DNA of 45,224 nt from Acinetobacter tianfuensis (lineage in GTDB: Bacteria; Pseudomonadota; Gammaproteobacteria; Pseudomonadales; Moraxellaceae). The DNA lies in contig NZ_RAXV01000032.1 in assembly GCF_003611465.1 (NCBI RefSeq), positions 1 to 45,224 of the forward strand, in the 5' to 3' direction. The notes beneath the pieces were generated by a model that saw only the letters and a program-made list of their open reading frames with translations, made no database searches and was not told where the DNA came from. Positions 15,556-25,311 of this stretch are shown here, one piece after another. The translations under genes and the position numbers were made by a program. The first letter of the stretch is position 1, and the number at the start of each line of letters is the position of its first letter.

Positions 15556-16179
15556 TTATTTCGCTGTGTTTTTTACATAACTTTGGATTAAATTTTTGTA
15601 GTCAGGAATGTGCTGAGCAAATAGAGCGCCTAAACCTTCTACGTCATTACGCCAGTCGCGGTGCAATTCGCATGATGTACCGAACCAAGTCATCAGCTGA
15701 GCGCCAGCTTGAGACATGCGGTCCCATGCAGAGTCACGAGTCAAGTGGTTGAATGTGCCAGAAGCATCTGTCACAACAAATACGTCGAAGTCTTCAGCAA
15801 GTGCAGAAAGCGTAGGGAACGCAACACATACTTCTGTTACTACGCCAGCGATAATCAATTGCTTTTTGCCAGTTGCTTTTACTGCTTTAACGAAATCTTC
15901 GTTGTCCCATGCATTAATTTGACCAGGGCGGGCAATATAAGGCGCATCTGGGAACATTTCTACAAGTTCAGGAACTAGAGGGCCATTGGGGCCATCTTCA
16001 AAGCTTGTTGTTAAAATTGTAGGAAGATTGAAGTATTTAGCAGCAGCAGCTAAAGCAAGAACGTTATTTTTGAATTTATCCGGATCGATATCGCGTACAA
16101 GAGAAAGCAGACCAGTTTGGTGGTCAACTAGAAGTACAGCAGCATTATCTTTGTCTAAGCGAACGTATGGCTTACCCAT
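15556..16179 (-). CDS. YcaC-like isochorismatase-family hydrolase
   Basis: A 207-aa cysteine hydrolase close to E. coli YcaC. The nucleophile is C118 in GVVTEVCVAF, with D19 (LLVDHQTG) as general base; R84 (YIARPGQINAWDNEDF) occupies the position that is often lysine in nicotinamidase relatives, as in YcaC itself. The cis-peptide region VVTEVC is intact. YcaC's natural substrate is unknown, so the product should be called a putative hydrolase rather than an isochorismatase. It is divergent from the pirin gene across a 312-bp gap, and both are often stress-linked or LysR-controlled. Confidence 0.93.
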   Translation of the reverse strand: MGKPYVRLDKDNAAVLLVDHQTGLLSLVRDIDPDKFKNNVLALAAAAKYFNLPTILTTSFEDGPNGPLVPELVEMFPDAPYIARPGQINAWDNEDFVKAVKATGKKQLIIAGVVTEVCVAFPTLSALAEDFDVFVVTDASGTFNHLTRDSAWDRMSQAGAQLMTWFGTSCELHRDWRNDVEGLGALFAQHIPDYKNLIQSYVKNTAK

Positions 16180-16491
16180 TTTCTATTTCCTTTTTTTGTG
16201 TTTTCAGCCGTATTGGGGAGGCTTAAAACGTGTTTGGAGACTGATGTTAAGGGTTTTATATTAGTTATATTATTAAGACAATGAAAGCGCAGAATATGGG
16301 AAAAATAGTCACATAAATAGGATAGTTGGCTATTTTTAGGAAGTATTAACTAAAATCATATAAATGTTAAAAACAAAAAACTTTAAATTGTCTCATTTGT
16401 AAGATTATGAATACTGGCAAGCATCTGTAATCCTTCTCTGCAAAAGAATAAAATAGGCCCATGTTCATCCTATCGTATATAGGAGTTAAAG
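16180..16491. promoter_or_regulatory. Divergent promoter region between YcaC-like and pirin genes
   Basis: This AT-rich gap holds both promoters. An interrupted inverted repeat AAAAATAG (16301-16308) / CTATTTTT (16330-16337) and the pirin ribosome site (TAGGAG, about 16480) are visible. No clear LysR box could be fixed. Confidence 0.5.
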
Positions 16492-17367
16492 ATGAAAAAA
16501 GTTGCAGGTGTTTACCGTAATCAAAACATGCATTGGGTTGGTGATGGTTTTCCAGTGAAAAATTTATTTTCTTATGACCGTTTAGGTCAAGCCATCAGCC
16601 CTTTTTTGCTGCTGGACTATGCTGCGCCGTACCAATTTGCGCCAACTGCGGCCCAGCACGGCGTAGGTTCGCATCCGCACCGCGGTTTTGAAACCGTGAC
16701 TTTGGCTTATCAAGGTGAAGTGACGCATAAAGACTCTAGCGGCGGCGGCGGTACGATCCAGTCTGGTGACGTGCAATGGATGACAGCGGGTTCTGGTGTT
16801 GTGCATGAAGAGTTTCATTCACCTGAGTTTGCTCAGGCTGGCGGCCTGTTTGAAATGGTTCAGCTGTGGGTGAATTTGCCGGCAAAAGACAAAATGACAG
16901 CGCCGCGCTATCAAGCGCTGACTGCTGCAGACATTCCGCGTATTGAGATGGATGACGGCGCAGGCCATATCCGCGTTATTGCAGGTGAGTTTGGCGGTCA
17001 TCAAGGTCCAGCGCTGACTTATAGTCCAGTCAATGTGTGGGATGGTGAGCTGAAAGCCGAATATGAAACTTTTGTTCATGTGCCTGCATTGCATAATACA
17101 ATTGTGGTGGTATTCAGCGGCGAATTAATCATTAATGGCACACAAAAAGTGGTCGACAGCTCAATTGTTATGTTCGCAAAAGACGGCGAAACAGCTATTC
17201 AGCTTCAGGCTTATCAGGACACGAAATTCCTTGTGCTGACTGGTGAACCTTTAGATGAGCCCATTCAAGGCTATGGCCCATTTGTGATGAATACGAAAGA
17301 AGAAATCATTCAAGCATTTGATGACTTCAACAAAGGCAAATTTGGTGAAATCCCAGTTCAGGCTTGA
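16492..17367 (+). CDS. Pirin family protein (cupin dioxygenase fold)
   Basis: A 291-aa bicupin of the pirin family. The N-terminal metal site is complete: H61 and H63 in SHPHRGFETVT, then H105 and E107 in VVHEEFHS, matching the iron ligands of human pirin and of the quercetinase YhhW. The second cupin (about 170-280) has lost metal ligands, as is normal. Bacterial pirins show quercetin 2,3-dioxygenase activity or act as redox-sensitive regulators; the role here is unknown. TAGGAG precedes the ATG. It is monocistronic with its own terminator and divergent from the YcaC-like gene. Confidence 0.95.
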   Translation: MKKVAGVYRNQNMHWVGDGFPVKNLFSYDRLGQAISPFLLLDYAAPYQFAPTAAQHGVGSHPHRGFETVTLAYQGEVTHKDSSGGGGTIQSGDVQWMTAGSGVVHEEFHSPEFAQAGGLFEMVQLWVNLPAKDKMTAPRYQALTAADIPRIEMDDGAGHIRVIAGEFGGHQGPALTYSPVNVWDGELKAEYETFVHVPALHNTIVVVFSGELIINGTQKVVDSSIVMFAKDGETAIQLQAYQDTKFLVLTGEPLDEPIQGYGPFVMNTKEEIIQAFDDFNKGKFGEIPVQA

Positions 17368-17396
17368 AGTTGAAACTGAAAATACTGTGATAAAAA

Positions 17397-17430
17397 AAGC
17401 CCCTGAATGTATTCGGGGGCTTCATTTTTG
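17397..17430 (+). terminator. Terminator after the pirin gene
   Basis: The stem AAGCCCCTGA (17397-17406) pairs with TCGGGGGCTT (17413-17422) with one G-U pair and a T-rich tail. Confidence 0.85.
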
Positions 17431-17780
17431 CGCTGCATGTTTCTTTTTTTATCGTTTCTGCGCTGGAATTTATAATTGTAATATGTGATGCAGTTATCAT
17501 TTTTATGTGCGACGCATCTTAGCGGCTAATACAGCGCATGTAAATTGTGACTTAAGTAAACGGTTAAACCAATCTTCTTTTTTATAAGGATATTTATTAA
17601 ATTTATTCTAAATAATTTAAGAATTCATGGGTTTATTAAAGCCTGATTTGACTGTAAAGAATTGTTAATGCGCTTTTTGGGGCAGCCGCATGAAAAAGCC
17701 GTAATTTGGCAGTTTTTAATAGCCAGTTTTACTGCAGCTTGGGTCATAATTTTATAAAATTTTAAATACGGAATAGAAGA
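17431..17780. other. Intergenic stretch without a recognised gene
   Basis: About 350 bp between the pirin terminator and the FAD oxidoreductase. It is AT-rich near 17,570-17,640 and probably contains the promoter for the oxidoreductase-methyltransferase pair. No RNA gene, palindrome or convincing ORF is seen. Confidence 0.5.
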
Positions 17781-19079
17781 TTGGATATTGCAGTCATCGG
17801 CAGCGGCATGGCTGGGCTTGCTGCCGCAAGAATTCTGAAAGATGCAGGACATAACATAACAATTTTTGAAGCGCTTCCTGGGCGCGGCATGGATAGTCAC
17901 AGTACTGAATTTGAAGGCGGCATTATTGATGCGCCGCTGCGTGTAATGAATCCGCATCTATGGAAAAACACCTTAAGTTTGGCTGCGCATTTAGGCATTC
18001 AGACTTTTCCTGTGCGTACTTATATGGCTTGCAGCTGGCTGTTTGAAGATAAAACCGAGACATGGCTGACAACCTCACGGACCCGTATTGGAAATATCCC
18101 GATCATCAATAACCGTAAAGGCATTCAGCAGTACGGCTGGCGCTTGGTCAAAGGCATGCTGCAGCTGAAAACAGCCATTGCAAAATTCTTTAAATCTAAA
18201 GATCAGGATATGACATTAGCGGAGTTTATTAACCGCAATGAAATTGAAGAAGTCTTTTGGCATGGCGCAGTAATGCCAGTGCTGTATACCATTTGCACCT
18301 GTAATCCGAAAACAATTGGTGAATGGCCAGCAAAACCGCTATTGGTATTTCTGCGCCAGCTGACAGATGGCGATGCCTTATTGCGCATCCAGGGCGGTAC
18401 GCCAGCTTTGGTGAATAAGCTGATAGAGGGTGTCTGTATTAAAAGCGGTTCAGCGATTGTTTCTATAAAGGAGCAGGGCGATAAAGTACTGGTTAAAAAT
18501 ACGGAATTAGAAACCCTTGAATTTGACCGTGTGGTTGTTGCGACACCGACCATCAAAATGGCGCAATTTTTGGATGCTGAACAGTTTGCAGAAGATTTGC
18601 AGCTGCTGCAGCAGTTCAAGTTTGAGCAGGGTGACTTGGTCATTCATACCGATTCCAGCGTAATGCCGCCAAAACGCAAAGATTGGGCTGTGTTGAGCTA
18701 TATGATGGATCGCAAATTTACCCGTCAGCAGTTTACGGTTTGGCTGAATTCGATTGAACCAAGTCTTGTCGGTAAGTCTCCAGTATTCCAGACTTGGCGT
18801 CCAGTCACGCCTATTGACCCGAAAAAAATCATTTCGACGGTCACGTTGACCCGTGCGGTTGTAGATACGCAAACCGTTGCTTTAAACAAGCAGCTGCAGC
18901 AGCGCCATCAGACTGAGGGCCGAAAAGTATTTTTCTGCGGATCGTGGTCATGTGACGGCTTGCCGATTTTAGAATCTGCGGTCACTTCTGCAATGCATAT
19001 TGCGGAAATTATGGGAGCGCCAGCTTCGTTTGTGGGCTTAAAGCCAAAAGTAGAAGTTGCGCCGCAGCTGGGTTACTAA
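17781..19079 (+). CDS. FAD-dependent oxidoreductase (amine-oxidase-like fold)
   Basis: A 432-aa flavoprotein starting at TTG (GAATAGAAG upstream; no better ATG in frame nearby). The Rossmann FAD-binding motif is at the extreme N-terminus: AVIGSGMAGLAAA (GxGxxG at 7-12), with E30 at the end of beta-2 for ribose binding. A second FAD-contact segment near the C-terminus (VFFCGSWSCDGLPILESAVT) is typical of the flavin-containing amine oxidase/desaturase group. The substrate is unknown. The methyltransferase gene starts only 3 nt after the stop, so the two are cotranscribed; such pairs occur with lipid-modifying (cyclopropane synthase-like) clusters, but the partner here is not a typical Cfa. Confidence 0.88.
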   Translation: MDIAVIGSGMAGLAAARILKDAGHNITIFEALPGRGMDSHSTEFEGGIIDAPLRVMNPHLWKNTLSLAAHLGIQTFPVRTYMACSWLFEDKTETWLTTSRTRIGNIPIINNRKGIQQYGWRLVKGMLQLKTAIAKFFKSKDQDMTLAEFINRNEIEEVFWHGAVMPVLYTICTCNPKTIGEWPAKPLLVFLRQLTDGDALLRIQGGTPALVNKLIEGVCIKSGSAIVSIKEQGDKVLVKNTELETLEFDRVVVATPTIKMAQFLDAEQFAEDLQLLQQFKFEQGDLVIHTDSSVMPPKRKDWAVLSYMMDRKFTRQQFTVWLNSIEPSLVGKSPVFQTWRPVTPIDPKKIISTVTLTRAVVDTQTVALNKQLQQRHQTEGRKVFFCGSWSCDGLPILESAVTSAMHIAEIMGAPASFVGLKPKVEVAPQLGY

Positions 19080-19082
19080 AGC

Positions 19083-19943
19083 ATGAAATGGATGCAGGCG
19101 CTGCGTTCACAGCTGCCGGCGCATAAATATGCCATTAATGCCAAACTGCTGGGCGATGATGCAGCTTTGGCATGGAGCAATTTAGGCGCTTGGACACAGG
19201 ATGATACTTATCCTGAAGCCTGTCAGGCGCTTGCAGATCATTTGGCTCTAGCGCTGCAGCTGCATAGTGCTGACCATGTGCTGGACTTGGGCTGCGGCCA
19301 AGGCGCGAGTGTCTTGCATTGGTTAGAGCGCTATCAGGTGCGCCGTATCAGCGCCTTGGATCTGCAGCCTGCATGTATTGCAAATATCAAAAATGTTTTG
19401 CAGTTAAAAACTGCAGCAGATGCAAACGTCCAAAATTTTACTGCGGATTTACACTGCGGCTCATTTTTAAATTTAAACCAGCACTTTCCTGAACCGCGCT
19501 TTGATGCGGTCATGTGTATTGATGCGGCCTATCACAGCGCTTTAGATCCCTTTCTGCAATCATCGACTTCTGTTTTAAATTCAAAAGGGCGTTTAGGCTT
19601 TCATTATTTAATGCTGTCTGATGATTTTTTGAATTTAAAGCCATGGCAGAAGCTGCGTTATACAGCTTTGCTGAAAGCGGCCGATGTGACTTTAAAAGAC
19701 TTGCCTACGCAGCCGCAGCTTCATCAGCAGCTGGAGAAGTTTGGATTGCATCAGATCTGTATTGAAAATATCAGCGCTAAAGTTCTTGGCGGCTTTGCTC
19801 AGTATGCGCAGCAGCTATGCGCAGCACAGTCTGGCACAGGGATCGCGCAGTTTAAAATCAATGCAACTGGAAAGTTATGCCGTACTTTATTTGCAGAAGG
19901 CTTAGTGCATTATGTGCAAGTGAGTGCGCAAAAGGCCGATTGA
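19083..19943 (+). CDS. Class I SAM-dependent methyltransferase
   Basis: A 286-aa methyltransferase. Motif I is VLDLGCGQGASVLHW (about 66-80), followed by an acidic residue at the end of beta-2 (ISALDLQP) and the motif IV region FDAVMCIDAAYH. These define the SAM-binding Rossmann fold; the acceptor is not evident. It sits 3 nt downstream of the FAD oxidoreductase and shares its transcript, which suggests consecutive steps on one substrate, possibly a lipid. There is no signal peptide. A tRNA-Thr gene on the opposite strand follows. Confidence 0.9.
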   Translation: MKWMQALRSQLPAHKYAINAKLLGDDAALAWSNLGAWTQDDTYPEACQALADHLALALQLHSADHVLDLGCGQGASVLHWLERYQVRRISALDLQPACIANIKNVLQLKTAADANVQNFTADLHCGSFLNLNQHFPEPRFDAVMCIDAAYHSALDPFLQSSTSVLNSKGRLGFHYLMLSDDFLNLKPWQKLRYTALLKAADVTLKDLPTQPQLHQQLEKFGLHQICIENISAKVLGGFAQYAQQLCAAQSGTGIAQFKINATGKLCRTLFAEGLVHYVQVSAQKAD

Positions 19944-19992
19944 GATATTTGGGTGCGGGCGCCTGAAGAAATGCATACCCTAGAAACATCAA

Positions 19993-20015
19993 AGCCTCAC
20001 TTAAAAAGCGAGGCT
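19993..20015 (-). terminator. Hairpin after tRNA-Thr
   Basis: AGCCTCACTT (19993-20002) pairs with AAGCGAGGCT (20006-20015) with one G-U pair (minus strand) and a 3-nt loop. It is placed just past the 3' end of tRNA-Thr; the following T-run is weak. Confidence 0.6.
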
Positions 20016-20021
20016 AAGAAA

Positions 20022-20097
<76 letters not shown>

Positions 20098-20232
20098 ATT
20101 GTGGCTTGCATTTTACAGATTTTTTTTAGGGACGCAAGATAAAAAAGAAAAGCTTTTTATTGACTGCTGATTTAATAGCCATAGCCTGAAGTTTCAGGCT
20201 ATGCGCTGTGATGTAAAAGAGGGCGAAGCGGT

Positions 20233-20460
20233 TTATTTGGTTCTAAGGATTTTGTCGAGGTCTTGCGCACATTCTTCAAGGGTAAAAGCCATGTCCAATT
20301 GCAGCTGAGGTTTTAGCTCGCTGGCAAGCTGCCTCCATTGTTCGATGAGTCTTAGTGCTTTTTGAACTTTATGTTTGTTGACATCTTTAGCGATGGTTGG
20401 GGTATAGCCCCCGCGTTTGGCATTTTTGATCTGCTTCGTATAGTTCGCGCTGTTATTCAT
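20233..20460 (-). CDS. Small conserved-looking hypothetical protein
   Basis: A 75-aa hydrophilic protein with a basic N-terminal third (KQIKNAKRGGYTPTIAKDVN) and two predicted helices (about 30-72). AGGAGA stands just before the ATG on the minus strand, which supports translation. No domain is recognised; the pattern of a charged linker followed by a helical pair might suit an RNA- or protein-binding role, but this is a guess. It is isolated between tRNA-Thr and tRNA-Ser. Confidence 0.7.
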   Translation of the reverse strand: MNNSANYTKQIKNAKRGGYTPTIAKDVNKHKVQKALRLIEQWRQLASELKPQLQLDMAFTLEECAQDLDKILRTK

Positions 20461-20918
20461 GTTCTCTCCTGAGAATAGCAGTGTTTCTATTTATGGCTTT
20501 GTCTGTTTTTATAGATCAATAGTTCAAGAATGTGCCGATTGTAATGGTCTCCTTATCTACGGTTTATGCTTTCAACATATCACAGCTTGTATTGCATGTT
20601 AATGAAGCTAAATGTGTGCCAATTAAATTTTTTCATCTCGATATTTTTATAATTTTTAGTGTTGATCTGTCATTTTAGGCTGCATTACTGCTTTCTAAGC
20701 CTGAATGCGTCTAAAAAAATAAACGGATTTGGCTTGAAATCTAAATATATTGTTGGGTGCTGCATGATTTTATGCTGCTGAATAGAATGGATTTTTATGA
20801 TTGAAACGGGGGCTATAAGCAGAAAATTGAATCATCTGCTGTATTGCGGGGCTAAGATTGGCGCGCTTTGCTGCTCAAAGCTGAAAAGCGGCAGCATTCA
20901 AAAAGATCAGGCATAAAA
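20461..20918. other. Intergenic stretch without a recognised gene
   Basis: About 460 bp between the small ORF and the tRNA-Ser terminator. No convincing ORF, tRNA or strong palindrome is seen; it contains the promoter of the 75-aa gene. Confidence 0.5.
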
Positions 20919-20948
20919 AAATCTCTAAATCCTTCAATTTAGAGATTT
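20919..20948 (-). terminator. Terminator of tRNA-Ser
   Basis: A perfect 12-bp stem, AAATCTCTAAAT (20919-20930) and ATTTAGAGATTT (20937-20948), 9 bp past the tRNA 3' end, followed on the minus strand by a T-run. Confidence 0.88.
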
Positions 20949-20956
20949 TAAAATTC

Positions 20957-21046
20957 TGGCGGTGAGAGAGGGATTCGAACCCTCGATACGCGCAAACGTA
21001 TACACACTTTCCAGGCGTGCTCCTTAAGCCACTCGGACACCTCACC
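20957..21046 (-). tRNA. tRNA-Ser (anticodon GGA)
   Basis: A 90-nt class II tRNA with 5' GGTGAGG, anticodon loop carrying GGA (CCTGGAAA), a long variable arm (about 20 nt, GTGTATACGTTTGCGCGTAT region), TTCGAAT T-loop and an encoded CCA end at 20959-20957. Confidence 0.97.
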
Positions 21047-21155
21047 TTTTGCGCCGTGGATAATAGCGAAAAAAATCTATTGTGCCAAGCTGAAACAATT
21101 GATTTAGAGAAAAACTTTAACCTTGGTGATATGATTCGCAAAAATCCTGTCTAAA

Positions 21156-23051
21156 ATGAAGACAAAAAATATGCAAAGTACTGCACAAAAAGCCACGCTG
21201 CCTGCTATTACTCTAGCAGCTCTAGGCGTGGTGTTTGGGGACATCGGGACCAGTCCGCTTTATGCGCTGCGACAATGTTTCCTGACAGCGCATCTTGCAA
21301 TTTCAGAAGCTTCGGTCTTGGGTATTCTCTCGCTGATCTTCTGGTGCATGATGCTCACCATCAGTTTCAAATACGTCATGATTATTATGCGCGCCGACAA
21401 CAACGGTGAGGGCGGGATTATGTCCCTGCTGGCATTAAACTTACGTACCACACTTATCAGTGACAAGAAAAAAATCTATTTAATTGCATTAGGTTTTATT
21501 GGCGCCTCGCTGTTTTTTGGCGATGGCATTATCACGCCTGCAATTTCAGTGCTGTCTGCAGTTGAAGGTTTAAGTATTGCAACACCAATGTTTAACCAAT
21601 GGCTTGCGCCGCTGTCGATCGGTATCTTGGCGGGCCTATTTTTAGTCCAGCGCCACGGGACAGGCACCATGGGCAAATTCTTTGGCCCGCTGACGCTGGC
21701 TTGGTTTTTGTCTATTGGTTTCTTTGGCTTATGGAGCATTATTCAAACGCCGCATGTCTTGCAAATGGTGAACCCTTACTGGGCGCTGAGTTTTGTGTTT
21801 AATCAGCCCTATGTGGCCTTTTTGACGATGGGCGCAGTGATCTTAACCATGACTGGCGGTGAAGCGCTGTATGCAGATATGGGGCACTTTGGGCGGCTGC
21901 CGATCCGTTTAGCGTGGTTTATTGTCGTGCTGCCGTGCCTGCTGCTGAACTATGCAGGCCAAAGCGCATTGCTGCTGCGTGATGCAGAAGCGCTGGCCAA
22001 TCCATTTTATATGCTGATTCCATCATGGGCCTTATATCCAATGATTGGCTTAGCAACAGCAGCGGCGGTGATTGCTTCACAGGCGGTCATTACCGGTGTG
22101 TTCTCTATGGTCAATCAGGCTATTCAGCTGCGATATTTGCCGCGCTTGACTGTACGCCATACTTCAGACGTAGAACGCGGTCAGATTTATTTGCCGTTTA
22201 TTAACTGGGCGCTGTTTATTTCTGTGCTGATTTTAATTCTACTGTTTGAAAACAGTGAAAACTTAGCCAGCGCTTATGGTGTCGCAGTCACGATGACCAT
22301 GCTCTGCGGGACAATTTTAATTTCCATTTTGGCCTATGGTTTCTGGCGCTGGCCAATTTGGAAAGTGGCGCTGTTTGCTGTGCCGTTTTTGTTGCTGGAT
22401 ATGATTTTTGTTGCATCGACGTCATTGAAAATTGCGGCTGGCGGCTGGGTACCGATTTTAATCGGCGCAGTGCTGTATACGATTTTAATGACTTGGAAAG
22501 ATGGCCGTGAACTTGTATTGAACCGTCTGGAAAAAGATGCGCTGCCTATCGACTTGTTTATTAAAAGTATCAGCTTCAGCAATGAGACGAAGTTCGTACC
22601 GGGTGATGCTGTGTTCCTGACAGGGACGCCAAATATTGTGCCGCATGCCATGCTGCATAATATTAAGCACAATAAGGTGCTGCATGAGCGTAATGTGATG
22701 GTGACTGTAGTGACCCGTGATATTCCTTATGTGCCGGCATCTGAACGTGTGACGGTTGAAGAACTGGATGAGCGCTTTTACCGTATTTCAATGTATTACG
22801 GCTTTAAAGATCAGCCAAATATCCCGCAGGCATTAGCGCAGGCTTATGCGCTGCTGGGCTTTGAATATGATCAGATGCAGATCAGCTTCTTTATTTCCCG
22901 TGACCGTCTTATTCATACGGTAGGCGAGGGTATGGCGCCATGGCGTGAAAAGCTGTTTATTTCGATGCAGCGCAATACCAGTCCTGTCAGTGACTTCTAT
23001 CAGATTCCAACCAACCGTGTGGTTGAGTTAGGCAGTCAGATTGAAATTTAA
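21156..23051 (+). CDS. kup: Low-affinity potassium uptake protein Kup
   Basis: A 631-aa K+/H+ symporter of the Kup/HAK/KT family. Its N-terminal signature [17 protein letters not shown] is characteristic, and about 12 membrane helices occupy residues 15-430, including a [17 protein letters not shown] segment. A soluble C-terminal domain (about 460-631) follows, as usual. Length matches Kup. An alternative start at 21171 is possible because the ribosome site before 21156 is weak. It brings in potassium, mainly at low pH or when high-affinity uptake is absent. It is monocistronic, divergent from tRNA-Ser, with its own terminator. Confidence 0.97.
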   Translation: MKTKNMQSTAQKATLPAITLAALGVVFGDIGTSPLYALRQCFLTAHLAISEASVLGILSLIFWCMMLTISFKYVMIIMRADNNGEGGIMSLLALNLRTTLISDKKKIYLIALGFIGASLFFGDGIITPAISVLSAVEGLSIATPMFNQWLAPLSIGILAGLFLVQRHGTGTMGKFFGPLTLAWFLSIGFFGLWSIIQTPHVLQMVNPYWALSFVFNQPYVAFLTMGAVILTMTGGEALYADMGHFGRLPIRLAWFIVVLPCLLLNYAGQSALLLRDAEALANPFYMLIPSWALYPMIGLATAAAVIASQAVITGVFSMVNQAIQLRYLPRLTVRHTSDVERGQIYLPFINWALFISVLILILLFENSENLASAYGVAVTMTMLCGTILISILAYGFWRWPIWKVALFAVPFLLLDMIFVASTSLKIAAGGWVPILIGAVLYTILMTWKDGRELVLNRLEKDALPIDLFIKSISFSNETKFVPGDAVFLTGTPNIVPHAMLHNIKHNKVLHERNVMVTVVTRDIPYVPASERVTVEELDERFYRISMYYGFKDQPNIPQALAQAYALLGFEYDQMQISFFISRDRLIHTVGEGMAPWREKLFISMQRNTSPVSDFYQIPTNRVVELGSQIEI

Positions 23052-23096
23052 ATACGTTATTGCTGGCAGCTTGAAGTAAAAACTGCAAGATCAAAA

Positions 23097-23122
23097 AAAC
23101 CAGAGCATGACTCTGGTTTTTT
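23097..23122 (+). terminator. Terminator after kup
   Basis: AAACCAGAG (23097-23105) pairs with CTCTGGTTT (23111-23119), loop CATGA, long T-run. The A-run on the other side makes it usable also by the convergent minus-strand gene. Confidence 0.88.
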
Positions 23123-23170
23123 TGTGGAGGATCATCCTAGGGATGAAAGCGAGACGTGCCTCAGCTGAAT

Positions 23171-23575
23171 TTATTGCGCTTCTGGCGGCAATTCAGATGG
23201 TGCAGGAGTTTCTGGCGCAGCTTGAATAGGCATATCGGCAGCAGGCGGCTGTTCCGCATTTACAGGCGCTTCTGCAGATGAAGGCAATTCAGGCAAGGCC
23301 TGAGCGGGCGCATTTGGGTCGGCTGCAGGCGCAGGAGCCTCAGATACCGCCGCATTTGGTGCTGGAGTATGCATTGCTGGCGTTTCTGCTGCTGGCTTGA
23401 TTTGACCGCTTGAGATCAATTCTTGCAGTGATCCTGGCTGGCCATTGACCGTTGTGGTGACTTTGGCCTTAGACAGGCTTTCTAAGGTATCTCCGGGCTG
23501 AATTGGAGGCTCAGCAAATACTGCAGCGCTTGCGAATACGGTAATTGCGCCTAAACCAAAAATTTTAGAAAACAT
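23171..23575 (-). CDS. Secreted Pro/Ala-rich protein of unknown function
   Basis: A 134-aa exported protein. Residues 1-21 form a signal peptide with an AVFA-EPP cleavage site. A short folded-looking segment (about 22-60: GDTLESLSKAKVTTTVNGQP) is followed by a long low-complexity Pro/Ala/Glu tail (60-134), probably an unstructured periplasmic spacer. GGAG precedes the ATG on the minus strand. I do not recognise a family. It is divergent from the nuclease gene at 23843 across a 267-bp gap that holds both promoters. Confidence 0.8.
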   Translation of the reverse strand: MFSKIFGLGAITVFASAAVFAEPPIQPGDTLESLSKAKVTTTVNGQPGSLQELISSGQIKPAAETPAMHTPAPNAAVSEAPAPAADPNAPAQALPELPSSAEAPVNAEQPPAADMPIQAAPETPAPSELPPEAQ

Positions 23576-23842
23576 AATGACTCCGTAAAATTATTCTTTC
23601 GAGTTCTTCTCAGCATTACCTTGTCATATTTTTAAAGCTGCATTCAATGAAACATACCGAATTGTTTCAAGAGTTCTCATAAACTGGCCTATAAGCGCGA
23701 CAAATTGTTACATCACTTGATGAATTGTTAGACAATGTTTGCATAAATCTTCATCAAAACCATCAGTCTTGCATATACAGCAGCAAATGCCCTTGCTAAG
23801 CTCCCGAAAAATAATCCTTTTTAAGTGCAAACGTTGTAAGTA

Positions 23843-24949
23843 ATGGCAAAAAAGAAAAGCAGTTCAGGTCTCATGCTCCCTAAATTTTGGAATCAAAATA
23901 GTGTTAAAGCTATTTTGGGGATGGTTGCTGCCGGCAGTTTTGCATTTGCCTTTGGACAAGAAAAAATTCAGCAATTTGTATCTACGGCCACGGTGTCAAA
24001 CAGTGCCTGCCTAGATCAGTTCTACCGTGAAGTACCGCCTTATTTAGTTAAACAAAGTCTTGAAAAAAATAATTATCCGCTTTGTTTTAATGGTTTTAAC
24101 GTGATGTATTCGGGAGTGTCAAAAACTCCGTTATGGGTTGCAGAAGCGCTGACGCCTGCACGTTTAAGCCAAAAAATTCCGCGTGAAGACAGTTTTCATG
24201 AAGAAAACCGTGTGCCAAGAGAACACCGCGCGGTTTTGCAGGATTATCGGGCTTCTGGTTATGACCGCGGCCATATGGCGCCAAATGCAGATATGCCAAC
24301 AAAGGCTGCTCAGTTTGACAGTTTTTCATTAGCCAATATGGTCCCGCAGGCGCCAAAAAATAATCAGCAAATTTGGCGTGAGCTGGAAGAAGCCACCCGT
24401 GCGATTGTGACCAAGCAGAAGCAAGATGTCTACGTGGTGACAGGGCCTGTCTATGCCGGTAAGAAACTGAAGACGATTGGCAATGGCGTGATTGTGCCGA
24501 CTGCAACGTATAAAGCGGTTTATATGCCGAAAACTGGCACAATTGGCGCGTACTTAGCGCCGAATGATAATTCATTGCGTGTTGAGGTTGTCAGTGTCTG
24601 TTATTTGGAAGAGCAGCTGGGCATTAATCTTTTTCCGCAGCTGACAGAAGAACAAAAGCGCAATACATATAAGCTGCCGCTGAAAGCTGGCGCAGTAAAA
24701 GCCAATGTGCAATTTGCTTATTCACACTGGGATGCAGAAAGCCAGTGTGCGGAAGATGTTGAGGCCAGTCAGCTGAATGCGTTGCAGTCTCAATTCAGCT
24801 CTTCGGGCGCTTCACTCAGCAGCAGCGCTGACAGCAGCAATTCAAATAGCCATACGGGCAGTCCAGATCAGGGCGGGGATGTGCAGGATGCGATGATTAA
24901 ACAGCTGATTGAAGCTTTGCTGCAGTTTATTTTGCAGTTGTTGAAATAA
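23843..24949 (+). CDS. Membrane-anchored DNA/RNA non-specific endonuclease (NUC/EndoG family)
   Basis: A 368-aa nuclease of the beta-beta-alpha-metal type. The active-site motif is YDRGHMAPNAD (D141-R142-G143-H144, with H144 as general base), and the metal-binding asparagine lies in PKNNQQIW (N173/N174), as in Serratia nuclease and EndoG. An uncleaved N-terminal membrane segment (about 22-38) follows a lysine-rich start, so the enzyme should be anchored with its domain in the periplasm. After the nuclease domain (about 55-310) comes a Ser-rich linker (SSSGASLSSSADSSNS) and a hydrophobic helix (MIKQLIEALLQFILQLLK). No immunity gene is evident, so it is more likely a periplasmic scavenging nuclease than a toxin. 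Confidence 0.93.
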   Translation: MAKKKSSSGLMLPKFWNQNSVKAILGMVAAGSFAFAFGQEKIQQFVSTATVSNSACLDQFYREVPPYLVKQSLEKNNYPLCFNGFNVMYSGVSKTPLWVAEALTPARLSQKIPREDSFHEENRVPREHRAVLQDYRASGYDRGHMAPNADMPTKAAQFDSFSLANMVPQAPKNNQQIWRELEEATRAIVTKQKQDVYVVTGPVYAGKKLKTIGNGVIVPTATYKAVYMPKTGTIGAYLAPNDNSLRVEVVSVCYLEEQLGINLFPQLTEEQKRNTYKLPLKAGAVKANVQFAYSHWDAESQCAEDVEASQLNALQSQFSSSGASLSSSADSSNSNSHTGSPDQGGDVQDAMIKQLIEALLQFILQLLK

Positions 24950-25032
24950 AACGCATGTATTAGGATGGAACTGAGACAGCCGAAACTGTTAAAACAACAA
25001 AACACATGACCAATCACAAGAGCGAGAGAACG

Positions 25033-25278
25033 ATGTTTAAGCCTTATGAACATGGGACAGAGTCACACGCTATCCACGATTTAACTGTTGAAAATGACAC
25101 GGACTGTGTCAGCATTTACGGTAGTTTGCAGCTGACTAAAGATCAGGTAGGCCTGAAGGCTGCCAAAGCGCTGCAGGCATTGCTGAATGATGTCGTGGCA
25201 TCTTTAGAAAGTGAAAGCAATCTGCCGGATGCTGTTCAGCGTGACCAAGACGGCGAGATTGAAAATCCATTTTTATAA
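25033..25278 (+). CDS. Small hypothetical protein
   Basis: An 81-aa protein. The ATG at 25033 is chosen over 25006 because GAGAGAACG stands directly before it. A predicted beta segment (CVSIYGSLQL) is followed by a helix (LKAAKALQALLNDVVASLES) and a short acidic tail. No domain is recognised. It sits between the nuclease gene and aqpZ, 83 bp after the former, so it may be cotranscribed with it. Confidence 0.78.
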   Translation: MFKPYEHGTESHAIHDLTVENDTDCVSIYGSLQLTKDQVGLKAAKALQALLNDVVASLESESNLPDAVQRDQDGEIENPFL

Positions 25279-25311
25279 GCTTACGTTTTGGATTTTAAAA
25301 TCTAAGAATTT

